Below, one piece after another: positions 41,915-53,533 of a DNA stretch of 64,000 nt (position 1 is the stretch's first letter; every line of letters starts with the position of its first letter). The translations under genes were made by a program, and so were the position numbers. Under the pieces are notes generated by a model that worked only from the letters and a program-made list of their open reading frames with translations, was not told the DNA's origin and made no database searches. This DNA comes from Sophora flavescens (taxonomy: Eukaryota > Streptophyta > Magnoliopsida > Fabales > Fabaceae), in the NCBI GenBank assembly GCA_030762895.1, contig CM061070.1, forward strand, positions 76,929,804-76,993,803. Reading direction: 5' to 3'.

Positions 41915-43323
41915 TGTTGAGACGAATCTGGGCAAGTATACCCAGTCGTTCAGGTAATACGGTGGTGAGATCGTTTTATCGTTCCCACGAGGATTGTGAC
42001 AAGTACTAACACGTACCGAATCAATTACTATCTAAGAGGATATTTGGATTGAAGGGAGCTCGATAATAAATACCAAGCCCAAATAAGATTTAAACCTAAA
42101 ACAAACAAAATAAAGAGAAAATTTCTTTATGGTTTTTTGTCGAACACTTGGGAGGCAGTAAAAAGGATTCTTCAGTTATGAGAACGATGCTGGGATTAGG
42201 TTCACTAAACTTCATCACCATGCAATGACATGACTAATAAACAGTTTCTACTTCAATTATGACAATCAATCCACTAGATTACTCAAGTCCCGATTCCTCG
42301 GATGACAAGAGCCTAAATCCACTAATAGACCCTAATTCCTTAGGTAGCCTAGATTAATGAATTTGCATTAGGATTAGGGATTATGCGATTACTAGTAAAC
42401 CTAACTCCATTCCTAGACGCAAGGGTTACTAGGTGATTAATTTCAGTTCCGGTTCTAATACGAATTTTCCAATTGCATATCAAAACACTAATCAAGTCAT
42501 GGGGGTGCTAGCCACAACAAGCATTAAGCACAAAAAATCAATCACTCAATAAAGAAGTAAAAACTATATTACAAGATCAAGTCAGATACATGAGAATTTA
42601 GAGATAGCTACACCTAACCCCAACAATGGAGGTTTAGCTACTCATGATCATAGCCATTACAAAAGAAATAGATGTGAGAAGGAAGAGAAACTCCATGGAA
42701 TCCTTGTGCCACTGCCCCTGGTTCAGAGAGAGTATTTTAGGGTTCAAAAACTGATTTTCTTCTGTTCTGCTCGTGCTCCTATATAGATCAGGATTCGCGT
42801 CACGGCCGTGATGCTTTCTGCTTTGGCGCGCTTTCAAATATTGGAGCATCACGGCCGTGATGCTCATCACGGGCAGGCCGTGATAGCTTCTGCCTTCACC
42901 AAATGATCTGTCACGGCCGTGATGGCCGTCACGGCTTGGCCGTGACAGGTTCTGCCAAGAGGGGGTCTGGCTCTATTAACATGTCACGGCCGTGATGGGT
43001 ATCACGGCTAGGCCGTGACAGCTTCTGACTTTTGCCTTCTTTTCTCTCAATTATTGCTCGATCACGGCCGTGAGGATCATCACGGCCAGGCCATGATGGG
43101 CTCTGCCTGGGTCATTTTCTTAACTTTTCAAGCTCTGTCTTCATCCAAGCTCCATCATGGCTAATCTTGAGCATTTTTATTTAAATTCCTGCAAAACAAC
43201 ACCAAGAAACCGCCTCACCCGATCCAAGGTAAAAACTAATAAAATCAAATCAAATGTGCCTATACTATATGAAGAATGCATGCAAAAAATGTACAAGAAT
43301 TATGATGTGAAATCACACTATCA
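41915..43323 (-). repeat. 3' LTR of E1
   Basis: It is 1409 bp long, with ends TGTTGAGAC and ACTATCA in plus reading. It is nearly identical to the 5' LTR, apart from an approximately 24-bp deletion in the first palindrome unit and about 28 bp (near 42570) that the 5' LTR lacks. A TATA-like TATATAG on the minus strand is at about 42780, just downstream of the array. Confidence 0.95.
42800..43110 (-). repeat. palindrome-pair array in the E1 3' LTR
   Basis: Units start near 42800 (half deleted), 42848, 42911, 42983 and 43061. Each has TCACGGCCGTGA, a few bases, then ATCACGGCYAGGCCGTGA, and most end with a TTCTG motif. Confidence 0.9.
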
Positions 43324-45171
43324 AATCACCCCAAGCTTATTCAATTGCTTGTCCTCAAGCAATCACTAAGGCCAGAAGATATAGACAATCAGATCACGGA
43401 TAGTGAACCAAGAACCCGAGTACATAATCCAAGTAACAGGCATCTCAAATGATTCAGCAAGAGACAATCAATTCAAGTCCAATTAAAGGCTTTGGTTTCT
43501 TAGACTCATATTCTCACCGATTAGGGCACTCTTTCTCACCTGAAGATCACCCCAAGCTTGTTTATTTGCTTGGCTCTCTTTCTCACCTCACTTAAGTGTT
43601 AGGGACATAAGACAATTCGCTCCATTTTCCTCAAGGAATGAATTCTACCATAGGCTTGACTATCAACCAAATCTCTACTTTTTTAATGAAAACAATTAAG
43701 AATCAAGAGGTCTTTTGCTTTGGTTGTAACGGGGCCATGGGATTTATCGTTATGTGGGGAAGTCAAGAAAAGGAAATTTCAAAAGGGCTAAACACAATCA
43801 AGCATTGCAAAACATGACCTTCTAAAATACCTTTTTGGGTTTTGATTCCTTTCTCCACCTTTCTTTCTTTCTTTTTATTTCATTTCTCACTTTCTTTTGT
43901 CATCCGCTTCTCCATAGATTTTTCTTTTATTTGGAAAAGGAGAGATTTTCAGCTCAAGAGAAATTTTTTTTTCCTCATTTTCTCATCCCAAACTTTTTCA
44001 ACTACCTTTTTACCCTTTTGTAATACTTTAGAAGGTCCATTATCAAGCATCATTCATCCACATATTTCAAGGTACCAAGAAAAGTATTTTATTCATGTAG
44101 GCTCAAAATTGGGCAACTAAGGGGTAGCATTTAGTCATTTAAAGCTCGGAAGGCCGGAAAAATACTTAGTGCCTCAATCATTTTCAAAAAATGTTTTCAA
44201 AAATTTTTAAGCTTCAAAAAGGGTTTCAAGTCAAGTTATAGAGAATACAAACCAAGAGGAATAACACTCTAACACAAGGAATGGGGTAAATTTAGTGAGT
44301 ACCCCCTTTGGCTCAAAATCTCACATTTTGTAGTTCAAAAATCAGTGAGAAACACAAATCTACGGCACCACATGCTAATTATCAACTATCACAGATCATC
44401 TCAAGCATTTTCATTTGTAGCCTTATTACAAGAATGAAAAAAATTGGGTTCAAGAATTCACTATATCAATTTATTTGGCACTTAGTTCTCACAATTGGAT
44501 GCAAAATCTAGGCAAGGGGCAATCTAATCATGTGAACATGCAAAGCTATCATGCAAAACTATATGAATGCAACATGAACAATGCAAAAATACCCCTACCC
44601 CAAGCTTAAGAACTTACATTGTCGCCAATGTAAATAATCAAGTTGGAGAGAGGAAATAAAAATTGGAACGACTTACCGAGGCGGCAGTGGGTGCTGATTC
44701 ACATGCCTAGTCGGAAGGAATTGCATGAAAATTGGATCACGGCCGTGATTCTTATCACGGGCAGACCGTGATGCATTCTGGTTCATAGGAGTAGCCTATC
44801 ACGGCCGTGACCTCCATCACGGCTAGGCCGTGATGCTCTCTGATCTTCAGGGTCCTTCCATCACGCCCGTGATGGAGATCACGACTGAGCCGTGATCCTT
44901 TATAATCTTCAACTTTGGCTCATCACGGTCGTGACCAGTGTCACGGCCTGGGCGTGATGGTTGCTGACTTTGGTGTCTCTGCCCTTTTTGCTTCTCCTTA
45001 CTGCTTTCCCTGAAAACACTTAACAAACCTATTAATCTATGATATTTTCCTCTTGATCTTCTCAAATTATTCAAGAGGGCAAAATCAAAAATAAAAGGAA
45101 AATGAAAAGAAACTTGGGTTGCCTCCCAATAAGCGTTTCTTTAACGTCACTAGCTTTACGGGTAGATGACC
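43324..45171 (-). other. E1 3' untranslated region
   Basis: No ORF with a family signature. It holds a palindrome array at 44736-44960, two hairpins shared with E2 (45114-45129 and 45050-45077), and a purine-rich tract next to the 3' LTR. Long 3' spacers are usual for Athila elements, where an env-like gene sometimes sits. I see none here. Confidence 0.7.
44736..44960 (-). repeat. second palindrome-pair array, in the E1 3' UTR
   Basis: Four diverged units of the LTR palindrome pair (for example ATCACGGCCGTGATT and ATCACGGGCAGACCGTGAT). A TATAAAGG-like motif on the minus strand lies between two of them near 44900. Confidence 0.85.
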
Positions 45172-47871
45172 TCAAGGATCATGAAGGCGCACAGCTGAGA
45201 TCAATCTCTCGATGTCACCACCCAAGTAGGCCTTAAGTCTTTGGCCATTGACTTTGAAGGTCCTTTTTGAAGTAGGATCCTCCACTTCCACAGCTCCATG
45301 AGGTGAGACTTCCTTGACAATGAACGGTCCCGACCACTTAGACTTCAACTTGCCCGGAAACAATCTCAGCCGGGAATTGAACAGTAAAACTTGCTGTCCT
45401 GGCCGAAATGTTTTCATCACGATCTTCTTGTCGTGGTAGGTCTTGACTCGCTGCTTGTAAATGGCTGCATTCTTATATGCATTAAGGCGCATCTCCTCTA
45501 ATTCATGCAGCTGATTCACTCTTTTCTCACCCGCCAGAGTGGCATCCAAATTCAAGAACTTCAATTCCCAAAAGGCTCGATGCTCCAACTCTACGGGCAG
45601 ATGACATGCCCTTCCATAGACCATCTGAAACAGGGATAACCCCACATAAGTTTTCAGTGCAGTCCGGTAGGCCCACAAGGCATCGTCCAACTTCTTTGCC
45701 CAATCTCTTCTTGAAGCAGCCACAATCTTTTCCAGGATTCTCTTAATCTCCCGGTTAGAGACCTCCACTTGCCCATTTATTTGCGGATGATAGGGAGATG
45801 CCACCTTGTGCCTCACATCATACTTGGCCAACACATTTCTCAGTTGTGAGTTGCAAAAGTGAGATCCCCCATCACTTATAAGAACCCTTTGGACACCGAA
45901 CCGGGCAAAGATGTTCTTCTTAATGAATCTAATCACTGTCTGGGCATCATTCTGCGGTGTTGCAATTGCCTCCACCCATTTGGAGACATAGTCCACCGCC
46001 ACCAAGGTATATTGATTGGAGAATGAAGGTGGAAGTGGACCCATAAAGTCTATGCCCCAGCAGTCAAATACCTCAACCTCCAATATATTCTGCAGTGGCA
46101 TCTCATCCCTCTTTGAAATGTTCCCAGTCCTCTGGCACTTGTCACAACCCTTCACATGATTGTAAGAGTCCTTGAAGATTGAGGGCCAAAAGAACCTAGA
46201 TTGGAGGACCTTTGCAGCTGTCCGATCCCCATTGTAATGTCCACCATAGGGAGAGTTATGACAATGCCACAGAACTTTCCTTGCTTCCTCTTGACTAACG
46301 CACCTCCTCCACAAGCCATCCGGTCCAACCTTGAACAGAAATGGGTCATCCCACATGAAATGGTTGGCATCCCGGAAGAATTTCTTCCTTTGTTGCCAAG
46401 TGAGGTGCTCTGGAACGATGTTGGCTGCTTTGAAATTTGCCATGTCGGCAAACCATGGTCTCTCATGTACCAGCAATAAAGCCTCATCCGGGAACTCATC
46501 CCGAATGTCCTTTTCTTTAGCAGCCACCTCCTCATTTACTAACCGAGACAAGTGGTCAGCCACCACATTCTCGCTGCCCTTTTTGTCCTTGATGACTAAA
46601 TCAAACTCCCGCAACAATAGAATCCACCTTATGAGTCTTGGTTTAGAATCTAACTTAGTCAACAAATATTTAATTGCAGCATGATCAGTAAAAACAGTGA
46701 CTTGTGACCCTATTAAGTAGGAACGAAATTTTTCCAGTGCAAACACTATGGCTAGCAACTCTTTTTCAGTTGCTGCATAATTTACTTGGTTCTCATTGAG
46801 AACCTTGCTAGCATAGTGAATGGCATGGAAAAATTTGTCCCTCCGCTGCCCCTGCCCCAACTGCGTAGTCACTGGCATCACACATTAATTCAAACGGTGA
46901 CTCCCAGTTGGGTGCAACAAGAATGGGAGCAGTGATCAACTTGTCTTTCAAAATTTGAAAAGAGTTAAGACAAGCAGTGTCAAACAGAAATGGAGTGTCC
47001 TTGTTCAAAAGGCTACACAACGGCTTGGCTATCTTCGAAAAGTCCTTGATAAACCGCCGGTAGAAGCCTGCACGCCCAAGAAAACTCCTCACACCCTTGC
47101 CATTCACTGGTTGAGGTAGTTTCTCAATCACTTCAATCTTGGATTTATCCACTTCGATCCCCTTGACTGAAATTTTGTGCCCTAGCACAATGCCTTCCTG
47201 CACCATAAAATGACACTTCTCCCAATTTAAGACTAAATTGGTGTCCATGCACCTCTTTAACACAGTAGCAAGGTTAGACAAACAATTATCATAAGAGGAA
47301 CCGAAAACAGAAAAATCATCCATGAAAATCTCAATGTGTTTTTCTACCATATCAGAAAAAATGGAAAGCATGCACCTTTGAAATGTCGCAGGCGCATTGC
47401 AAAGACCGAATGGCATCTTCCGATAGGCAAAAACTCCAAACGGGCATGTGAAAGCAGTTTTTTCTAGGTCTTCCGGGTTAACCGCAATTTGGTTATAACC
47501 CGAATAACCATCCAAGAAATAATAGTAAGCTTGCCCGGCCAACCTCTCCGACACCTGGTCCATGAATGGAAGTGGGAAGTGATCCTTCCTAGTAGCTTGA
47601 TTTAGCTTCCGGTAATCTATACACATCCGCCAATCGGTGACCGTTCTAGTTGGAATCAACTCATCTTCTCGTTGTGCACGACGGTCATGCCACCCTTCTT
47701 TGGAACCACTTGCACCAGACTCACCCAAGCACTATCGGAAATCGGATATATCATTCCAGCTTCAAGGAGTTTCAGCACCTCCTTCTTCACCACTTCTTTC
47801 ATTGTAGGATTGAGCCTCCTCTGCGGTTGGACCACCGGTTTAAATTCAGCCTCCATCATGATCTTGTGCAT
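45172..47871 (-). pseudogene. E1 pol: reverse transcriptase, RNase H, integrase
   Basis: The reverse transcriptase (about 47871-46850) has W-R-M-C-I-D-Y-R-K-L-N, M-P-F-G-L-C-N-A-P-A-T-F-Q and the catalytic F-M-D-D. The RNase H is marked by Y-A-A-T-E-K-E-L-L-A-I-V-F-A, V-F-T-D-H-A-A and A-D-H-L-S-R-L. The integrase has an H-C-H-N/C-D-K-C zinc region, D-F-M-G-P-L-P-P-S, I-S-D-G-G-S-H-F, and P-Q-I-N-G-Q-V-E-V-S-N-R-E-I-K, giving D, D and E. Frame changes lie near 47670 and 46850, the latter at the RT to RNase H border. The protein would copy element RNA into DNA and insert it. The domain order and PBS place it in the Athila group. Confidence 0.9.
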
Positions 47872-49014
47872 ACAAAAGTGGGGCTAATACCTTTCAAATC
47901 TGAGATGGACCATCCAATGGCTGTCTTATGCTCTTGAAGCACCCTTACAAGTTTCTCCTCTTCTAATTTGGAAAGTAAATTGCTCACTATGACAGGGTCT
48001 TCATCATTCTGACCAAGAAATACATACTTCAAGTGGGGAGGCAGAGGTTTAAGCTCCAACTCGAGCTTCTCTTGGGCTTCATCCTTCTTGAGCTCTTCTT
48101 TCTGAGTGTTCACAGCAAGCTGCTTGGGTTGAGCCTCCAAATCACACAAACAGTGTTCTAACTCCTTCTCCTCTTCTTCATCAAGATTTTCAATAGAGTT
48201 CATAATCACCTTCTCAAGAGTAGAGGAATGGTGCTGCTGTGTAAAGACTTCATTGCCCACTACATCCACAATATCCATGCGGAAGCAATTATCTTCATCA
48301 CTCGGGCGATGCATAGCTTCAAACACATTGAAATTAACCTCTTCATCTTGCACTCTGAGTCGAAGTTGGCCCTTTTGTACGTCTATCAACGCACGACCGG
48401 TTGCAAGAAAGGGTCTCCCCAATATGAGTGGAACTTCTGCATCCTCCTCCATGTCTAATATTACAAAATCCGCTGGGAAGATAAACTTGTCCACTTTGAC
48501 CAAGACGTCTTCCAGAATACCATAAACTTGTCCACAATGCCATCCTTGTTGATTTCACCTCACCACCTCCAAGCTTGTTCAAAATTGAAAGCGGCATCAA
48601 GTTGATACTCGCTCCCAAGTCACATAAGACCTTCCCTATAGCAACACTCCCAATAGTGCAAGGGATTGTAAAACTACCAGGATCTTTAAGCTTTGGAGGT
48701 AACTTCCTCTGAAGTATTTCACTACACTCTTCTGTCAAGGCAACAGTCTCACCTTCTTTGAACTTTCTTTTCTTTGTGAGAAGCTCCTTCATGAACCTTG
48801 CATAGGTTGGCATCTGCTCTAGTGCTTCAGTAAAGGGTATATTAATCTGTAATCTCTTGAAAATGTCAAGAAACTTGGCAAACTGTTCTTCCTTGTCCCT
48901 TTTCTTGCTCAAATGAGGATACGACAACTTCACATAAGAGGGGATCTCTTGAGGCTTGTCTCCATCTTTCAAAATTTGACTTTTAGTTCTCCTCAAAATC
49001 GAATTTTCATCCAC
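47856..49014 (-). pseudogene. E1 aspartic protease region
   Basis: Two frames (49014-48343 and 48503-47856) make one region. It has K-R-L-Q-I-N-I-P-F-T-E-A-L-E-Q-M-P, the protease core C-D-L-G-A-S-I-N-L-M-P-L-S, and I-P-L-I-L-G-R-P-F-L-A-T. The D-L-G-A active site in place of D-S-G-A is usual for Athila-type proteases. The frame change near 48535 goes with a duplicated GGACAAGTTTA segment. A glutamate-rich linker leads into the reverse transcriptase. Confidence 0.85.
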
Positions 49015-50554
49015 TAGGTTCTCCCTCTTTGCCTTTTTCCATATTCAAATCAGTTTTTTCAGCATTCATCTCTGTTTTTTCATCAACTTTCTGATTTTTC
49101 ACCAAGGGCTCACCACTCTCTTCCTCAAGGCTTTTACCACTCCTCAACACAATAGCCTTGTAATGCTCTTTAGGATTAGTTTGAGTATTACCTAAAAAAT
49201 TGCTGCTAGATTGCTCTGCTAGTTGCTTTGCAATCTGCTCAACTTGAACCTCCAAGTTCTTTATAGAAGCATCAGTATTTTTCTGCTTTGACATGGACAT
49301 CTGCATGAACTGATTGAGGGTGTTCTCCAAGATAGAAGTCCGGTCTTGAGGCGGTGGTGTGGGTTGAGGCTTGCTTGCTTGTCCGGCATCTTGTTTCCAA
49401 CCAAAACTCGATTGATTCCTCCATCCTTGGTTATAGTTGTTGGAGTATTGGTTGTTGCCTGGCCGCCCATAGTTCCCCATATAATTAGCTTCCTCATGGG
49501 AACTAGGCGGTGCCTCACATCTTCCATTATCATGATCTCCTACACAAAAATCACAGCGCATTACCTGTTGAGGTGGCATGGTTGTACCTTGAACAGTTTG
49601 GAGTTGTTGTGGGAGTTGAGCGAGTTGCTTGGTGATGGACTCCAGTTGTTGTGTCATGAGTTTATTCTGAGCCAAAAGTGCAGATTATGAATCTAACTCC
49701 AACACTCCCCTTCTTGATGTGGGACCCCGATCATGATGCATCAAATAGTCATTTGACGCCATGGCTTCTATCAAAATCAGTGCTTCCTCTGCTGTCTTTG
49801 TATTCATGGAACCTCCAGCTGAGGCATCCAACATATACCTGGTTGACGGCCTCAATCCATTACAGAATGTTTGCATTTGGGTATGATCATCAAACCCATG
49901 GTTTAGACATCTTCGGAGCAATTCCTTGAACCTTTCCCAGGCGTCATGAAGAGTCTCACCTTCTTGTTGAGCGAAGCTTATGATGTCACTCCTTGTCTTG
50001 ACAAATCTTGAGGTGGGGAAGAACCTTGCCTGAAATTTTGCCTCTAAGTCATTCCATGTAGTGATGCTTCCCCTTGGTTGAGATTGGAGCCAAGCCTTGG
50101 CCCTATCTCTTAAAGAGAAGGGAAACGCCCTTAGGCGGATTGCATCCTCAGAGGCACCATTGTGCTTCATCGTATCACATATCTCAATGAAGTTGGAGAT
50201 ATGACTATTAGGATCTTCCTTTTCCAACCCGACAAACTGATTTTGTGCAACCAAATTCAAAAGAGCTGGCTTGATTTCAAAATTGTTGCAGTTAATTGGG
50301 AGCCTCACTATTCTAATGACATGCCGATTGACATTTGTATTGCCGTAGTCACCAAGTGTCCTCCGTGGTGGAGCACCTTCACCATTGCCTGCCATTCTGG
50401 GTTTTTCTTGATGAACTTGAGAGGTGGAAGTCTCTTGTTCTTCTTCTTGCTGTTCTAACAGATTCTGCTCTCTTGCTTGCCTTCGATTCTTCCTAGCTGT
50501 TCTTTCAATCTCAGGATCGTGGAGGAGTTGGTCAGCTGGGATAGTACCTCGCAT
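49007..50554 (-). pseudogene. E1 gag
   Basis: Starts M-R-G-T at 50554, the same start seen in E2. The capsid core includes N-F-E-I-K-P-A-L-L, Q-F-V-G-L-E-K-E-D-P-N-S-H-I, R-A-F-P-F-S-L-R-D-R-A-K-A-W-L, and F-L/F-P-T-S-R. The zinc knuckle is C-D-F-C-V-G-D-H-D-N-G-R-C near 49555. A single TAA at 49685 splits the frame. The next frame (49675-49007) is in phase with it, so one base change explains the break. Confidence 0.85.
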
Positions 50555-50706
50555 ACACAGACAGTATCGCAAACAAGAGTATTAGCAGTAAAAGTCAGCA
50601 CACAAACAGCAAATACACCAGAAAAATGTGACAGCAAACAGCTTATAACAGAATTTTTTTTTGCTTAAATTAGAAACTGAAATGGGTATGCTAATATTGA
50701 AACACA

Positions 50707-50727
50707 ATCCCCGGCAACGGCGCCAAA
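50707..50727 (-). other. E1 primer-binding site
   Basis: The minus strand reads TGGCGCCGTTGCCGGGG, the tRNA-Asp type site common in Athila and Tat elements. It lies five bases from the LTR end. Confidence 0.9.
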
Positions 50728-50731
50728 AACT

Positions 50732-52028
50732 TGTTGAGATGAATCTGGGCAAGTATACCCAGTCGTGCAAGTAATACGGTGGTGAGACCGTTTTATCGTT
50801 CCCACGAGGATTGTGACAAGTACTAACACGTACCGAATCAATTACTATCTAAGCGGATATTTGGATTTAAGGGAGCTCGATAATAAATACCAAGCCCAAA
50901 TAAGATTTAAACCTAAAACAAACAAAATAAAGATAAAAGTTCTTTGTGGTTTTTTGTCGAGCACTTGGGAGGCAGTAAAAAGGATTCTTCAGTTATGAGA
51001 ACGATGCTGGGATTAGGTTCACTAAACTTCATCCCCATGCAATGATATGACTAATAAACAGTTTCTACTTCAATTATGACAATTAATCCACTAGATTACT
51101 CAAGTCCCGATTCCTCGGATGACAAGAGCTTAAATCCACTAATAGACCCTAATTCCTTAGGTGGCCTAGATTAATGAATTTGCATTAGGATTAGGGATTA
51201 TGCGATTACTAGTAAACCTAACTCCATTCCTAGACGCAAGGGTTACTAGGTGATTAATTTCAGTTCCGGTTCTAATACGAATTTTCCAATTGCATATCAA
51301 AACACTAATCAAGTCATGGGGGTGCTAGCCACAACAAGCATTAAGCACAGAAATTCAATCACTCAATAAAGAAGTAAAAACTATATTACAAGATAGCTAC
51401 ACCTAACCCCAACAATGGAGGTTTAGCTACTCATGATCATAGCCATTACAAAAGAAATAGATGTGAGAAGGAAGAGAAACTCCATGGAATCCTTATGCCA
51501 CTGCCCCTGGTTAAGAGAGAGTATTTTAGGGTTCAAAAACTGATTTTCTTCTGTTCTGCTCGTGCTCCTTTATAGATCAGGATTCGCGTCACGGCCGTGA
51601 TAGCCATCACGGCCTAGCCGTGACGCTTTCTGCTTTGGCGCGCTTTCAAATATTGGAGCATCACGGCCGTGATGCTCATCACGGGCAGGCCGTGATAGCT
51701 TCTGCCTTCACCAAATGATCTGTCACGGCCGTGATGCTCGTCACGGCTTGGCCGTGATAGGTTCTGCCAAGAGGGGGTCTGGCTCCATTAACATGTCACG
51801 GCCGTGATGGGTATCACGGCTAGGCCGTGACAGCTTCTGACTTTTTCCTTCTTTTCTCTCAATTATTGCTCGATCACGGCCGTGAGGATCATCACGGCCA
51901 GGCCGTGATGGGCTCTGCCTGGGTCATTTTCTTCACTTTTCAAGCTCTGTCTTCATCCAAGCTCCATCATGGCTAATCTTGAGCATTTTTCTTTAAATTC
52001 CTGCAAAACAACACCAAGAAACCGCCTC
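50732..52028 (-). repeat. 5' LTR of E1, inner part (continues 59512-59622)
   Basis: It matches 41915-43230. A palindrome array lies at 51589-51915 with a complete first unit, and a TATA-like element at 51568-51575 (minus). It is interrupted after GCCTC at 52028 by E2. Confidence 0.95.
51589..51915 (-). repeat. palindrome-pair array in the E1 5' LTR
   Basis: Five units. The first (51589-51623) is complete, unlike its partner at 42800. Confidence 0.9.
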
Positions 52029-53533
52029 TGTTGTGACTCCGGCAGTGTACCGGGTCGTCGCAAGTAATAAAAACACGGTAAGATTCTACCGAGGTCGAAC
52101 ACAAGGATTGGGTTACCAATTCGACTAATTTCGTAAGAAATTCAATAGGTTCAGTTAAGCGAAGAAAATTGTTGTGAGAGAGATTAAGATTGCAATTCAA
52201 TTAAGATATCGATTAAAGCTAAGGTGAATGAATTCAGAAATTTAAAAGCATCTAAGGTTTCGAATCCACCTACCCAATCATGCAAAGTACCCAAGTGATG
52301 ATATTCTCCTCCCTAAATTCAATTTTAATGTCAACCGGGACCCCTAAATTCTCCTAAATCCACTTCCGTGCTCATTAGGACGTATTCGATGATTTGAGTT
52401 AATTACTTGCTAGGTCTCTTAACCCTAATCTCGAATTCTATTAATTCTTGTTCCCTATAGGTTGCATCGATCTCCTACTCACTCTCGTGCAATACTCGAC
52501 CGATGTTCCCAATTCAAGTTCTAAAACGCGAATTGCCGCTAGGCCTCAACACGCTTAACTAGTCGATCACGCTAGCATATAATCGACACAATGAAAACAG
52601 AATTGGAAAAATCATAATTGAATTAAAGGAGAGAGAGTTACATTACATGAACACTATGCCGCCATGAGTGGCTTCATCGATCCCCTAGACAAGAGGATTA
52701 GTTCCTCATGTCCGTAACAACAACGCACGTACAATCGGAATTCATCCTAAGCCTATGAATTAAGAGAAAAGAAGAGAAGAAGAAATCCCAGAATAAGGGT
52801 TACAAAAGATCTCTGCAAATTCTGATCCAAAAGGTTTTTTTTTTTCTGTTCTGATCTGCTCTATTTATAAGGAGGCCACGCGTCACGGCCGTGATGGCCA
52901 TCACGGCCAGGCCGTGACGGCTTCTGCTTCTGGCGCACTTCTGGGATTTGAACATTCGCGACGCGAAGGATGTCTCGCGACGCGAGTCTTCTTGTCACGG
53001 CCCGTGATGTAAGTCACGGCCAGGCCGTGATGTTCTCTGCCTTGTGTGGATTTTAGGTCACGGCCGTGATATACATCACGGCTAGGCCGTGATGGTCTCT
53101 GATTCTGGTACTTTTCTGGAGTTCACACACTCGCGACGCGAAGAAGGTTTCGCGACGCGAACCTTCCTGTCACGGCCCGTGATGTCAATCACGGCTAGGC
53201 CGTGATGGTCTCTGTCTTCCCAGATCTTCAAACTATCGCGGGGCGAGCCTCCTCTCGCGGGGCGAGAATCCCCAGAATGGCAATCTCCACTATTTGTTGA
53301 CTTTCCTTAAGTCTTAGAGCCTCACTTATGGACCTGAAAACAACACAAGCAACCACAAGCGTAATTCTCTCCAAAATAACCTAAAAACTACACAAAAGAT
53401 GCAAAACGAGTCAAAGTCCAACTTAGGAACAAAACAAGGCAAATTTGGGCGAAAACGAGAGTAAACTCGAATAAATTGGCACGTAAACCCTAGTTCATCT
53501 AGTCATAAAACTAGATAAGCCAGAGGCTTATCA
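52029..53533 (-). repeat. 3' LTR of E2
   Basis: It runs TGTTGTGACTCCGG to GGCTTATCA in plus reading. The TATA box on the minus strand reads TTATAAATAG at 52861-52870. The palindrome array is just upstream (element sense) at 52882-53267. Confidence 0.95.
52882..53267 (-). repeat. mixed palindrome array in the E2 3' LTR
   Basis: It contains TCACGGCCGTGAT/ATCACGGCCAGGCCGTGA pairs near 52882, 52995, 53056 and 53170. It also has paired TTCGCGACGCGAA units (52956-52987 and 53131-53162) and a paired TCGCGGGGCGAG unit (53235-53267). All are GC-rich and short-spaced. Confidence 0.9.

Noticed and set aside
42800..43110. CRISPR-like array of regularly repeated palindromes
   Set aside because: The sequence is plant retrotransposon DNA. 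Units are paired palindromes with unequal linkers inside LTRs, not direct repeats with uniform spacers.
43835..44120. Phenylalanine-rich frames in the E1 3' UTR as an env-like gene
   Set aside because: They come from a T-rich stretch, are short and have no counterpart in E2; no signal peptide plus transmembrane arrangement of an env-like protein.
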